Below are positions 17,569 through 25,744 of a stretch of DNA of 64,000 nt, one piece after another (within the stretch, counting starts at the first letter, position 1; every line of letters begins with the position of its first letter). Position numbers and translations under genes: made by a program. The notes below the pieces were generated by a model, which made no database searches, had not been told where the DNA came from, and was given only the letters and a program-made list of their open reading frames with translations. The DNA is from JABDIP01 sp965250245 (lineage in GTDB: Bacteria; Pseudomonadota; Alphaproteobacteria; DSM-16000; Inquilinaceae). The stretch is from contig OZ252296.1 in assembly GCA_965250245.1 (NCBI GenBank), positions 2,108,001 through 2,172,000 on the forward strand, written 5' to 3'.

Positions 17569-18426
17569 TCAGCCGGGTTGGTAGGTCATCCGGCGGCCAT
17601 ACAGCAAGCCGGCCCATCCGAGCGCCAGACGCACATTCCACCGATCCCGCCGGCCGGCGCATATGGCCGCCCGTGTGCGCTCGGCAGGGACGAAAGGACG
17701 CAAGACGGCGAGCGTCAGGCCGCCACCGATCGGCGGGCCCAGAAGGGCCGCGACGATCCAGAGGGTGAGCATGAATGCCAGCTTGGACCACGGTTCGTCG
17801 TAATGGAGCGGACCACCGGATGCGGACAGTCCCGACGTTTCAAGGACAAGGATCAGGCACAGATAGAGGGCGAAGATCGCCGGCACGATCCCGAAATGCG
17901 TCGGCTCGACCCTGGCGAGCCGGCCGAGGACCGGCGGTGGCTCGAGTCCGGTCGCGTCCGCGGTGGCCCGCGCCGCGCCGTCGGCGTCGCGCAGGTGATG
18001 GAGCTCGATCGTTCCTTCAGAGTTTCTGATTGACAGGTGCCGTATCCCCCACTTCGCGATCCAGCAAACTCGTGTGATCTCGCTCAGTTCCATCGTCTCA
18101 AGCTTGTTGTCCCAGTCGCCATTGGCGAACAGCACACGGCGGTCGGTGACGGCAAACGCGTCGGCAGTCCAGCGCTGCCACCATCTCGCAACCTGACCGC
18201 TGACAAGGAGGACGACTGCTGCACCGCCCAAGGCGCCGCCAAGAGTGACGACGTTGACCAGAACCGAAAACTCATGGCCACGCAATTCGGCATTCAGCCT
18301 TACGAACAGGACCAGTGACACGAACAGGATGCCGTAGTAGAGCCCGCCGCTGGCGTAAGTGCGCCCGCGTGTCCGGTAGACAATCGTCTCGCCCGGCTGA
18401 AGGGCTGCGTCGAGGTCGGCTGCCAT
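17569..18426 (-). CDS. PH-like membrane protein, paralogue B (WxGLLYGR family)
   Basis: 285 residues. It begins LQPGETIVYRTRGRTYASGG, has a central FAVTDRRVLFANGDW block and ends LGWAGLLYGRRMTYQPG, matching paralogues A, C and D in order and spacing. Membrane segments lie at about 30-48, 58-82, 185-205 and 215-245. It is the last of three tandem genes (D, C, B), starting 21 bases after gene C. Base composition is slightly less GC-rich than in D. Function unknown. Confidence 0.72.
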   Translation of the reverse strand: MAADLDAALQPGETIVYRTRGRTYASGGLYYGILFVSLVLFVRLNAELRGHEFSVLVNVVTLGGALGGAAVVLLVSGQVARWWQRWTADAFAVTDRRVLFANGDWDNKLETMELSEITRVCWIAKWGIRHLSIRNSEGTIELHHLRDADGAARATADATGLEPPPVLGRLARVEPTHFGIVPAIFALYLCLILVLETSGLSASGGPLHYDEPWSKLAFMLTLWIVAALLGPPIGGGLTLAVLRPFVPAERTRAAICAGRRDRWNVRLALGWAGLLYGRRMTYQPG

Positions 18427-18447
18427 GAGGATCCTCCTCGGCCGTTG

Positions 18448-19344
18448 TCAGTGCGCGAGATAGGGCAACGGGCGGCCGTACAGAAGGCCGGCCCATCTGA
18501 GCGCTGCGCGGAGGTGAGGAGTTTCGGGCTGGCCGGCGCAGAGGCCGGCCTGCATCTGTTCCGGCGTCATGAATGGCCGCATGAGCGTCGCAAGCACCAT
18601 GTGGCCGACGGCCTTGCCAGTTCCAAGCGCAAGCCCCAGGACCACTGCGGCAGCCGCAGCAAAGAACAACGTGCCGTCGAAAGATCGGATCAGCCCGGCG
18701 AACTCGGCAGCGCCGGTAACCACCAGGACGATCTTGAAGGTCAGGACGATGAAGGCGAATACGGTGGCCATCCCGACATGAGCGGGATCGACCACCGCAA
18801 GCAGGCCGAGGGACGGCGGTGCCTTGGTGCCGGTGGCATCGGCCAGAGCTTTGATTGCCGCGTCGCGCTCCCGCAGATGCGACAGCCAGATGGTCTGGCC
18901 ATTGCCGATGATGGTCGGATACCGGAGGCCGTCTCGGTTGGCCCAACCGACCCGGTCGATCTCGTCCAGCGCGATCTCGTCGACCCAATAACTGTCCGCG
19001 AACAAGACCCGGCGATTGGTGATCATGAAGTCGTCCGGCCCGAGAGACTGCCTTCGCCACGCCTTCAGAAGGGCCGCGACGGCGATGAGGAGGATGCCGG
19101 CATCGATCAGCGCGGCGATCCGGATCGCGTGCCAGTTCAGCGTCTCCGGCGCCATGACCATCTGGTCAAGCAGCAGCAATGGCGGCAGGACGGCAATGGC
19201 GACGAAGGCGAGGCCGAATGGGATCACGGCGGCTGCGAGTGACCGACCGCGGGTCCAGAAGACGACCGTTTCCCCGGGTTCGAGGTTGGTGGTCAGATCC
19301 GCCGTCGCGCGGCGGCCGCGGCCATCAGGTGGTGGAGTGGCCAT
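18448..19344 (-). CDS. PH-like membrane protein, paralogue C (WxGLLYGR family)
   Basis: 298 residues from the ATG at 19344; an in-frame ATG at 19398 is possible but would overlap gene D by 74 bases. The conserved N-terminal phrase is LEPGETVVFWTRGRSLAAA, the central block is FMITNRRVLFADSYW, and the C-terminus is RAALRWAGLLYGRPL. The intervening LSHLRERDAAIKALADATG corresponds to LHHLRDADGAARATADATG in paralogue B, so B and C are the closest pair. The first 20 bases overlap the end of gene D, which suggests translational coupling. Confidence 0.72.
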   Translation of the reverse strand: MATPPPDGRGRRATADLTTNLEPGETVVFWTRGRSLAAAVIPFGLAFVAIAVLPPLLLLDQMVMAPETLNWHAIRIAALIDAGILLIAVAALLKAWRRQSLGPDDFMITNRRVLFADSYWVDEIALDEIDRVGWANRDGLRYPTIIGNGQTIWLSHLRERDAAIKALADATGTKAPPSLGLLAVVDPAHVGMATVFAFIVLTFKIVLVVTGAAEFAGLIRSFDGTLFFAAAAAVVLGLALGTGKAVGHMVLATLMRPFMTPEQMQAGLCAGQPETPHLRAALRWAGLLYGRPLPYLAH

Positions 19345-20197
19345 GTTCCGCAGACGGCGCGCCAGCCTTGGCGGTCGAGGCACGCCACTCGTCGCCATAC
19401 AGCAGGCCGGCCCAGCGCAGCGCCGCGCGGCGGTGCCAGCGGTCCGGGTTGCGGGACATCAGGCCGGTGCGCATCTCCTCCGCCGTGACGCAGGACTTGA
19501 GCAGGGTGACGGTCAGCAGCACGCCGGCCAACCGGCCGACCGGGGCGGCCAGGGCCAGGGCGGCGATCAGCGAGGAGCCGAAGGCGAAGACCTCGACCGC
19601 CACGCCTTCCCAGGCGGTCAGCTTGGACAGGGTCGCGATCCAGCGTTCCGACAGGATCCAGCGCAGCAGCATGTACATGGCGCCGGCGCTGACCAGATAG
19701 CTGCCCGGCACCAGCAGGTCCGGGTTCAGCATGCGACCGACCGTCGGCGGCGTGCGCTTTCCGGCGGCGCGGGCCAGCGCTTCGGCCAGGGCATCCGGCT
19801 CGCGCATGGGCGGCAGCACCAGTACGCCGGACGGCCCGGTCACCCGCAGCGTGCCGGTGGCGTCGCTCTCCGACCAGTCGATCTCGGCGATCTCCGACAG
19901 CGGCAGGTCGATGACGGCGGCGTTGCGCTTGGACGGCAGGAAGAGCAGGCGGCGGTCGGTGATCAGGATCTGGGCCTGGTGGATCGGCTGTTCCTTGCGC
20001 GACAGGAAGGTGACCGCGGCCACCAGCAATACGAAGATGCCCAGGATCGTCCACACCCCGCCGGGCTGGACCACGGCGGTCAGTACCGAGCCGCCGGCCA
20101 TCAGGCCCAGCAGCGCGATGAACGGTTCGACGAAAGACTCGCCGCGGGTGGCGTAGACCACCGGCTCGCCGGGCTGGAGGATCGATTGCAGGCTCAT
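19325..20197 (-). CDS. PH-like membrane protein, paralogue D (WxGLLYGR family)
   Basis: 290 residues from the ATG at 20197, preceded by an AGGT-type ribosome-binding site; the open frame continues to 20269 without support. N-terminal phrase LQPGEPVVYATRGESFVEP, central ILITDRRLLFLPSKRN, C-terminal RAALRWAGLLYGDEW followed by a 20-residue tail that B and C lack. Membrane segments at about 25-43, 52-75, 165-190 and 205-240. First gene of the D-C-B run, divergent from the shikimate dehydrogenase-like gene. Confidence 0.72.
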   Translation of the reverse strand: MSLQSILQPGEPVVYATRGESFVEPFIALLGLMAGGSVLTAVVQPGGVWTILGIFVLLVAAVTFLSRKEQPIHQAQILITDRRLLFLPSKRNAAVIDLPLSEIAEIDWSESDATGTLRVTGPSGVLVLPPMREPDALAEALARAAGKRTPPTVGRMLNPDLLVPGSYLVSAGAMYMLLRWILSERWIATLSKLTAWEGVAVEVFAFGSSLIAALALAAPVGRLAGVLLTVTLLKSCVTAEEMRTGLMSRNPDRWHRRAALRWAGLLYGDEWRASTAKAGAPSAEHGHSTT

Positions 20198-20373
20198 GCA
20201 CCTAGGCTCCGGGCTTCGTCCGGACTTGCCTCGATCGGCCGGCCCGGTTTGATCGCGCGCTTTGCCCAAGCGTGATCCAGCGGCCTTAAGATTCCCTTTA
20301 GGATTGCCTGTCCGCGCCGTCCCGGAAACCGGGGCAGCAGACAGCGGATTGGTCGGTTATGGGAGGAAAATCA

Positions 20374-21249
20374 ATGTCCAAGGAATTGAACTTCAAGCAG
20401 GAGCTGACAGGCGCCTTCGGCAAGCCGATCGCCGAGAACCCGACCCAGGCGATGATCGAGGCGGCCTATCGCCATCACGGGCTGGATTGGCGCTACCTGA
20501 CCATCGAGGTTGACGCGGCCGATCTGGGCGATGCGGTGCGCGGCGCCCGGGCGATGGGCTTCGCCGGCTTCAACTGCACCATCCCGCACAAGGTGGCGGT
20601 GATCGAGCATCTCGACGGGCTGGGCGAGTCGGCGGCGCTGATGGGCGCGGTGAACTGCGTGGTGCGACGCGACGGCGGGCTGGTCGGCGAGAATACGGAC
20701 GGCAAGGGCTTCGTGGAGACCTTGCGCGGGCTCACCGACCCGGCCGGCAAGTCCGTCGTGATGTTCGGCGCCGGCGGCGCGGCGCGGGCGATCGGCGTCG
20801 AACTGGCCCTCGCCGGCGCGACCGAGATCATGGTCGTCAACCGGAGCGACACGCGGGGCCGGGGCCTTGCGGACCTTCTCAACGGCGACGTGCGGGATCA
20901 GGCGGCGCCGGACCTGCGGGCGGAATTCGTGCCGTGGCGCGGCGACTTCGACGTGCCGGCGGGCACCGACATCGTCATCAACGCCACCTCGATCGGGCTC
21001 TACCCGGATGTCGAGGCGCGGCTGGCGCTCAACACCGACACCCTGGACCCGGCCATGATCGTCACCGATGTGATCCCCAATCCGCCGCGCACCCGGCTGG
21101 TCCGCGACGCCGAGGCCCGCGGCTGCACGGTCATCGACGGGCTCGGCATGCTGGTCGCCCAGGGCGTGATCGGGGTCGAGTACTGGACCGGGATCCGGCC
21201 GGACCCGTCGGTGATGCGTGCGGCGCTGGAGGAGGTGTTCGGCGCGTAG
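20374..21249 (+). CDS. Shikimate/quinate dehydrogenase-like protein
   Basis: 291 residues from ATG 20374, behind GGGAGG. Cytoplasmic NAD(P)-dependent reduction of a cyclohexanecarboxylate-type substrate is the family role. Family phrases: GFAGFNCTIPHK (catalytic Lys), ENTDGKGF (catalytic Asp), the nucleotide loop FGAGGAARAIGV, NATSIGLYPD and DGLGMLVAQG. The usual AroE N-terminal SxS substrate motif (GxPxxHSxSPxxHN) is replaced by GKPIAENPTQAMIEAAYRHH, so the enzyme probably belongs to a paralogous group with a different substrate rather than housekeeping AroE. Single gene, tail-to-tail with the RidA gene. Confidence 0.85.
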   Translation: MSKELNFKQELTGAFGKPIAENPTQAMIEAAYRHHGLDWRYLTIEVDAADLGDAVRGARAMGFAGFNCTIPHKVAVIEHLDGLGESAALMGAVNCVVRRDGGLVGENTDGKGFVETLRGLTDPAGKSVVMFGAGGAARAIGVELALAGATEIMVVNRSDTRGRGLADLLNGDVRDQAAPDLRAEFVPWRGDFDVPAGTDIVINATSIGLYPDVEARLALNTDTLDPAMIVTDVIPNPPRTRLVRDAEARGCTVIDGLGMLVAQGVIGVEYWTGIRPDPSVMRAALEEVFGA

Positions 21250-21258
21250 CCGCCGGCC

Positions 21259-21744
21259 CTAGTCGGCGATCGCCACCTCGGCCTCGATCTCGACCGCCAT
21301 GTTGAAGGGCAGGCCGGCCATGCCGACGGCGGAGCGGGCGTGCCGCCCGATCTCCGGTCCGAAGACCTCCAGGATCAGCTCGGAAAAGCCGTTGATGACG
21401 GCCGGGTGCCGGTCGAAGCCTGGCGCGGAATTGACCATCCCGAAGGCCTTGTGCCAGGCGGTGATGCGATCCAGATCGCCAAGCTCGCGTTTCAGGCTGC
21501 CCAGCATCGACAGGGCGGTCTTGCGCGCCAATTCATAGGCCTCTTCGACGGTGACCGTGCTGCCGACCTGGCCGAACGGCCCGGCCAGCGCACCGTCCGG
21601 CTCCTGCGGCCCGTGGCCGGAGATCAGTGCGCGGTTGCCGCGGATGTTCACGAAGGGGAAGGGGAGCACCACGCCGGCCGGCACCTGGATCGGTTCGGGC
21701 AGCACCAGGCCGAGCGACTCCAGTCGCGCCTCGATCTTCGCCAT
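21259..21744 (-). CDS. RidA family protein (YjgF/YER057c/UK114)
   Basis: 161 residues, longer than canonical RidA (about 130) and of the group with an N-terminal KIEARLESLGLVLPEP extension. The family core is present: FVNIRGNRALISGHGP, TVEEAYELARKTALSMLGSL and ARSAVGMAGLPFNMAVEIEAE. RidA proteins deaminate reactive enamine/imine intermediates; this subgroup is poorly characterised. ATG 21744 is chosen because GGAGG lies seven bases upstream. Confidence 0.87.
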   Translation of the reverse strand: MAKIEARLESLGLVLPEPIQVPAGVVLPFPFVNIRGNRALISGHGPQEPDGALAGPFGQVGSTVTVEEAYELARKTALSMLGSLKRELGDLDRITAWHKAFGMVNSAPGFDRHPAVINGFSELILEVFGPEIGRHARSAVGMAGLPFNMAVEIEAEVAIAD

Positions 21745-21814
21745 CAGCACCTCCGTCTGCCGGGACCCGCGATCCGATCCCAGCCGTCACCAAAAGCGTG
21801 CCGATCGCGACGGC

Positions 21815-22714
21815 CTACTTGACCCAGTACTTGTAGAAGTACCCTTCCACCAGGGCCAGCCGTTCCTGCCAGGCATCCTTGAACGGGCCGGTCTCGTCGA
21901 TGACCTGCACGAAGAACCGGCATTCCGGGTCCGACTCCACACCATGGGCCAGGAAGGGATACATGGCGCGCGTGAACGACTCGTCATCGTGGTTGACGAT
22001 CTCGCGGCTCAGCGACGCGCCGATCCGCTCCATGTCTTCGGCCCGGCCCTCGCGCCAGACCGGCTCGACGACGAAGTCGACATCGGTGATCGTGATCTTG
22101 TAGGTGTATTCGGCTTGGCCGTCCGGGGTCACCCAGCAAGGCGGCTTCCCGACGCTGCCGGCCCGCCGTTCCAGGTTGGCCAACTGGCCGATCAGCTGCA
22201 TGTTGCGGATCTGCAGCTCCCGATTATAGGCCGCCAGCTCGGTCACCGCCGTGACCACGTCGTCTCCGCCGCCAACCGTGTCCAGCGCGCCCTCGACCGC
22301 GCGCAGCGATCGTTCGGCTTCCTCGGCATCGTCCTTGTAGCGCGCCACCTCGCCCAGCATCTCGGGAAGCGTCCGGCCGGCCAGCAATTCGCGCGCCCCG
22401 GCCGACTCCGCCGCCGTCCTGAACAGAGCGAAGGACTGCGCGACCTCGGTGATGTCGTCGAGGATCGGGTCGTGGGTGTGCTCCTCGATCAGCCGGTCGA
22501 CGCCGAAATAGGTCTCCGCCAGCAGCCGCGCCTGCGCCGCGGCATCGGACGTGGCCAGTTGATGGTCGGAGATGGTGCCGTCGAAATGCTCGGTCGCCAC
22601 GACCTCGCTGCGGCTGGTCATCGCCGCGACCAGCAGCAGGGTGAAGGCGATCAACACCGCCAGGTGCAGCAGCGCCGGACCGCTGATGTCGCCGGATTTG
22701 CGCGGGGTGATCAT
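21815..22714 (-). CDS. Membrane-anchored partner of the MotA/ExbB-like protein (PPCW motif)
   Basis: 299 residues. One N-terminal membrane segment (about 13-33, ALLHLAVLIAFTLLLVAAM) is preceded by SGDISG with Asp9, which recalls the Asp-x-Met-Ser-Gly entry of ZorB/MotB-like stator proteins. A helical section (about 55-185) follows, then KPPCWVTPDGQAEYTYKITI (190-209), a beta-rich C-terminal domain with another Cys (PECRFF) and the end GYFYKYWVK. No OmpA peptidoglycan-binding domain is recognisable. The gene starts two bases after the stop of the MotA/ExbB-like gene, so the pair is surely one unit. Function not known; a stator-like complex is inferred from the partner. Confidence 0.65.
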   Translation of the reverse strand: MITPRKSGDISGPALLHLAVLIAFTLLLVAAMTSRSEVVATEHFDGTISDHQLATSDAAAQARLLAETYFGVDRLIEEHTHDPILDDITEVAQSFALFRTAAESAGARELLAGRTLPEMLGEVARYKDDAEEAERSLRAVEGALDTVGGGDDVVTAVTELAAYNRELQIRNMQLIGQLANLERRAGSVGKPPCWVTPDGQAEYTYKITITDVDFVVEPVWREGRAEDMERIGASLSREIVNHDDESFTRAMYPFLAHGVESDPECRFFVQVIDETGPFKDAWQERLALVEGYFYKYWVK

Positions 22715-22716
22715 GC

Positions 22717-23985
22717 TCAGCCCCGATTGCGGCTATGCCGGCCGCGCAGGGGCGGGATGTAGACCTCCTCGTCCGGGGCCGGCCTGAGCGGGCTGAACGC
22801 CTCCTCGTCGATGGACAGCGGGGCCTCCTCGGCCGCCAGCCGCGATGCCGCGGTGGTCTGGTCGATGGCGGCGTTCAGGACCTCGCCGAGCTTGCTCTGC
22901 AGATCGGACAGCGTGGTGACATCGGCGGCCAGCGAGGCGCGCGCCTCCTTGATGCCGTCGACCTCCTGGGCCAGCCCGCCCAGCGCCGCGCGCTGCTCGC
23001 TCGACAGCGAATCAACGGTGCGCGACGCCCCTTCCAGCGCCGTCACCACGCCGGAGATCCGGGTGCCGATCAGCTCCTGGAAACGGTCGCCGACCTCCTG
23101 CGCCTCGCGCAGCTTGGCCATCATCATGTCGTAGGATTCGAAGATCCGGGTGATGCGCTCCTCGTTGCGCATCGCCGCTTCGCGCACGCTGCGAAGGTCC
23201 GCCGTCAACCCTCTCATTTCATTGGAGAGAGGCTCCATCGCCGAGGTGGTGCGCTCTTTCAGCGCCAGCATGCTTTCGCTCAGCCCGTCTACCGAGACGG
23301 CGCTGTTCCGGAAGGCATGCTGGATCTGCCGGTCCATCTGCTCGGTCACGGCGGCGGTCGACTGGGTGATGGAGTCGCGGGCCGCGGCGGCGGTCTCGCG
23401 CAGTTCCTGGATACCGGCCTGGCCGGCCGTCTCAACGCCTTCGACCGACGCGATGACGGTCCGCTCCAGATCCGCGTTCAGCCGGTCCGCCGTCTCCTGG
23501 AACCGGGCGATCACGCCGTCGAGCTGGTCGTTGAACGCCTGGGTCCGGTCGAACAGCGACGCCTGTGCCTCGGCCTCGGCGCGGTCGACGGAGATGGCGA
23601 ACTGGCGCAGCACGACGCGACCGATCAGGCCGAACAGCGTCGTGGTCAGCGCCACCGCGAACTGCGCCAGCACCGCCTCGACCGACGGCACCGCCACCTC
23701 CATGGCATAGGGCAGCAGGGCGGCGACCAGTGATGTCACCGTGAACAGGAACCCGAGATAGAACAGGCTGTCCGCGAAGGGCTCGACCAGATGCGCCTTG
23801 CGCCGCACGAAGACGAAGCTCAACAGGTAGAGCAGCATCACCGCGTTCGGCACGCCGATCAGCAGTGGCAGCTCCACAGGCGCCACCACCGATGCGCCGA
23901 TCACGGCCGCGCCGGCGATGTAGGACAGCAGGAAGGTTACTCTCAGGTAGCTGGCGGCGTTTTCCGTATTCGGGGTCGTGGCCAT
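22717..23985 (-). CDS. MotA/TolQ/ExbB-like membrane protein with long coiled-coil tail
   Basis: 422 residues from ATG 23985 behind AGGGA; the open frame continues to 24243 with sequence of poor quality. Four membrane segments: about 14-35, 39-61, 72-94, 104-126. The last two (SLFYLGFLFTVTSLVAALLP and ALTTTLFGLIGRVV) fit the proton-channel pair of MotA/TolQ/ExbB and ZorA proteins, including the Thr-rich ALTTTxxGL phrase. Residues about 127-385 are a near-continuous amphipathic helix rich in Ala, Glu, Gln and Ser, resembling the ZorA tail. The C-terminus is acidic with Pro. It is the first gene of a two-gene unit. No nuclease, helicase or flagellar gene is nearby. Confidence 0.68.
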   Translation of the reverse strand: MATTPNTENAASYLRVTFLLSYIAGAAVIGASVVAPVELPLLIGVPNAVMLLYLLSFVFVRRKAHLVEPFADSLFYLGFLFTVTSLVAALLPYAMEVAVPSVEAVLAQFAVALTTTLFGLIGRVVLRQFAISVDRAEAEAQASLFDRTQAFNDQLDGVIARFQETADRLNADLERTVIASVEGVETAGQAGIQELRETAAAARDSITQSTAAVTEQMDRQIQHAFRNSAVSVDGLSESMLALKERTTSAMEPLSNEMRGLTADLRSVREAAMRNEERITRIFESYDMMMAKLREAQEVGDRFQELIGTRISGVVTALEGASRTVDSLSSEQRAALGGLAQEVDGIKEARASLAADVTTLSDLQSKLGEVLNAAIDQTTAASRLAAEEAPLSIDEEAFSPLRPAPDEEVYIPPLRGRHSRNRG

Positions 23986-24359
23986 TGCAAGTCCCTGATC
24001 AACGCGGCGCGCGGTCCGGGCGGACTTCTCGGCGGCGCCGGTCTGCTCGACGGGACCACCGGTATCCATCCGACGCACCGACGGTCGGCATGCCGGGTCC
24101 ATCCGAAACCTCGGATCGACGCGGCCCGCCTCTCGCGTTCGCCTTATGAACCAAGTGCCCGGCTTCCCATCGAACGGAGTCGCCGCCGCCGACCGGCGGC
24201 GCGGCTCCGATTGCGCGGCATTTTTGGTGGCATCGCCCGACACGCGCGAACGACGCGCCGGAGACCACGATGCGGGCCCAGTATTAGTTTGGTTAACGGA
24301 TGGTTACCAGTGAGAATTTTTGGCCATCGGCCACGACCCAGGGCAGTGGTCCCCAGTAA
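23986..24359. other. Intergenic region upstream of the MotA/ExbB-like pair
   Basis: 374 bases with no supported gene. The right part (24280-24320) is AT-richer than its surroundings and contains TTAA-N7-TTAC at 24293-24307, one base off the CtrA half-site pair, and probably promoter elements for the minus-strand pair. No repeat or RNA gene is visible. Confidence 0.4.
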
Positions 24360-25124
24360 TCAGAAGGGGATGGGGCTCCCGTCCCACGCGAAAGTGTTCC
24401 CCGTATCCTCCGGTCCCAGACGGTCGAGCACCCCGAGCAGGTGACGGGCCGACGTCTCCGCCGTGAACAGCTTGGCGGCCGGTACGCCCGACTGGAAGGG
24501 CTGCGACAGGGCGGTGTCGACGGTGCCCGGATGCAGCCCGACGCACAGGGCCTCCGGCCGCTTGCGGGCCAGCTCGATCGACAGCGTCTTGAGCATCATG
24601 TTGAGCGCCGCCTTCGACGCCCGATAGGCATGCCAGCCGCCGAGCTGGTTGTCGGAGATGCTGCCGACCCGCGCCGACAGCGCGGCGAAGGCGGTCTTGC
24701 CGTCCCGCGCCAGAAGCGGCAGGAGGTGCTTGGCCACCAGCGCCGGCCCGACGGTGTTGATGCGAAACACCCGCTCCATCGCCGCACCGTCCAGGGACCG
24801 CCATGTCTTCTCCGGCTGCAGGCCGGACCCGTCATGCAGGATGCCGGCAGCCACGATCACCAGGCGCAGGTCGCCCTCGGCCTCGGCGATTGCGGAGGCG
24901 GCATCGGCGATCGACGGCTCGTCCTCGAGATCGAGCCGCAGCCCGACGACACGCCGGCCATTCGACGGGCGATCCTTGCGGGACAGGGCGAAGACCTGTC
25001 TGACCTTGTCGTTGGCGGCCAGCGCCTTGACGAAGGCGCCGCCAAGTCCGCCATGCGCGCCGATGACGACCGCCGTGAAGTCGGTCCCAAAGGAGGCAAG
25101 GGCGGGCGGAGCGGATGCAGGCAT
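24360..25124 (-). CDS. Short-chain dehydrogenase/reductase, CsgA-like
   Basis: 254 residues from the ATG at 25124 (a TTG at 25139 is less likely). Nucleotide-binding loop IGAHGGLGGAFV, NAG-equivalent VAAGILHD, catalytic Ser in ALSARVGSI and the YRASK pair. The short N-terminus and the C-terminal PGTVDTALSQPFQ resemble C-factor/CsgA-type SDRs. Substrate unknown. Divergent from the DUF427 gene, with a 10-bp palindrome between them. Confidence 0.85.
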   Translation of the reverse strand: MPASAPPALASFGTDFTAVVIGAHGGLGGAFVKALAANDKVRQVFALSRKDRPSNGRRVVGLRLDLEDEPSIADAASAIAEAEGDLRLVIVAAGILHDGSGLQPEKTWRSLDGAAMERVFRINTVGPALVAKHLLPLLARDGKTAFAALSARVGSISDNQLGGWHAYRASKAALNMMLKTLSIELARKRPEALCVGLHPGTVDTALSQPFQSGVPAAKLFTAETSARHLLGVLDRLGPEDTGNTFAWDGSPIPF

Positions 25125-25231
25125 TTCGGGTGCAATCAAGTTTCGGGCGACCGGGACCGATCCGGCCCTGGCTAAGATACGTATCGTAAGAAACGGTGGA
25201 TTTGGCAGAACGTCGAGTTGGGGAGGCGCTC

Positions 25232-25732
25232 ATGCTATTGCGGCCGGAACGCGTTGCGCCCGGGCCAGGCCAGGAATCCGTCTGGGATTATCCGCGGCCG
25301 CCGAGGCTGGAACCGGTGCGGGAAATCCTGCGCGTGGTCCATGGCGGGCGGACGATCGCGGAAACCTGGCGCGGCCACCGGGTGCTGGAGACCAGCCATC
25401 CGCCGGTCTACTACATCCCCAAGGCCGATATCGACTGGCTGCAGGTGGTGCCCGGGCGCGGGCGGTCATTCTGCGAGTTCAAGGGCATGGCCAGCTACTG
25501 GTCGCTCGACATCGACGGCCTGCGTTCGGAGAACGTGGCCTGGAGCTATCCGGACCCGACGCCGGCCTTCGCCGACATTGCCGAGGACCTGGCGTTCTAC
25601 GCCTCGCGGGTCGACGAGTGCTGGGTGGGCGACGAGCGGGCCACAGCACAGGACGGCGATTTCTACGGCGGCTGGATCACCTCCCGCGTGGTTGGCCCGT
25701 TCAAGGGCGCCCGCGGCACGCTGGCCTGGTAG
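25232..25732 (+). CDS. DUF427 protein
   Basis: 166 residues from ATG 25232, with GGGGAGG nine bases upstream. The DUF427 fold phrase is clear: VVHGGRTIAETWRGHRVLET, PPVYYIPKADIDW and FCEFKGMASYWSLDIDG, ending ITSRVVGPFKGARGTLAW. DUF427 proteins are small single-domain (beta-tent) cytoplasmic proteins of unknown activity. This one has an extra N-terminal arm with WDYPRPPRLEP, seen in one subgroup. Tail-to-tail with the DCC-Coq7 gene. Confidence 0.87.
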   Translation: MLLRPERVAPGPGQESVWDYPRPPRLEPVREILRVVHGGRTIAETWRGHRVLETSHPPVYYIPKADIDWLQVVPGRGRSFCEFKGMASYWSLDIDGLRSENVAWSYPDPTPAFADIAEDLAFYASRVDECWVGDERATAQDGDFYGGWITSRVVGPFKGARGTLAW

Positions 25733-25744
25733 GAGCCGACCCGC

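Noticed and set aside
24293..24307. TTAA-N7-TTAC as a CtrA box
   Set aside because: One base deviates from the TTAA-N7-TTAA consensus and a single match in 64 kb is expected by chance.
25176..25185. GATACGTATC palindrome between the SDR and DUF427 genes as an operator
   Set aside because: Only 10 bp, no second copy in the window and no adjacent regulator gene; could still be part of a promoter.
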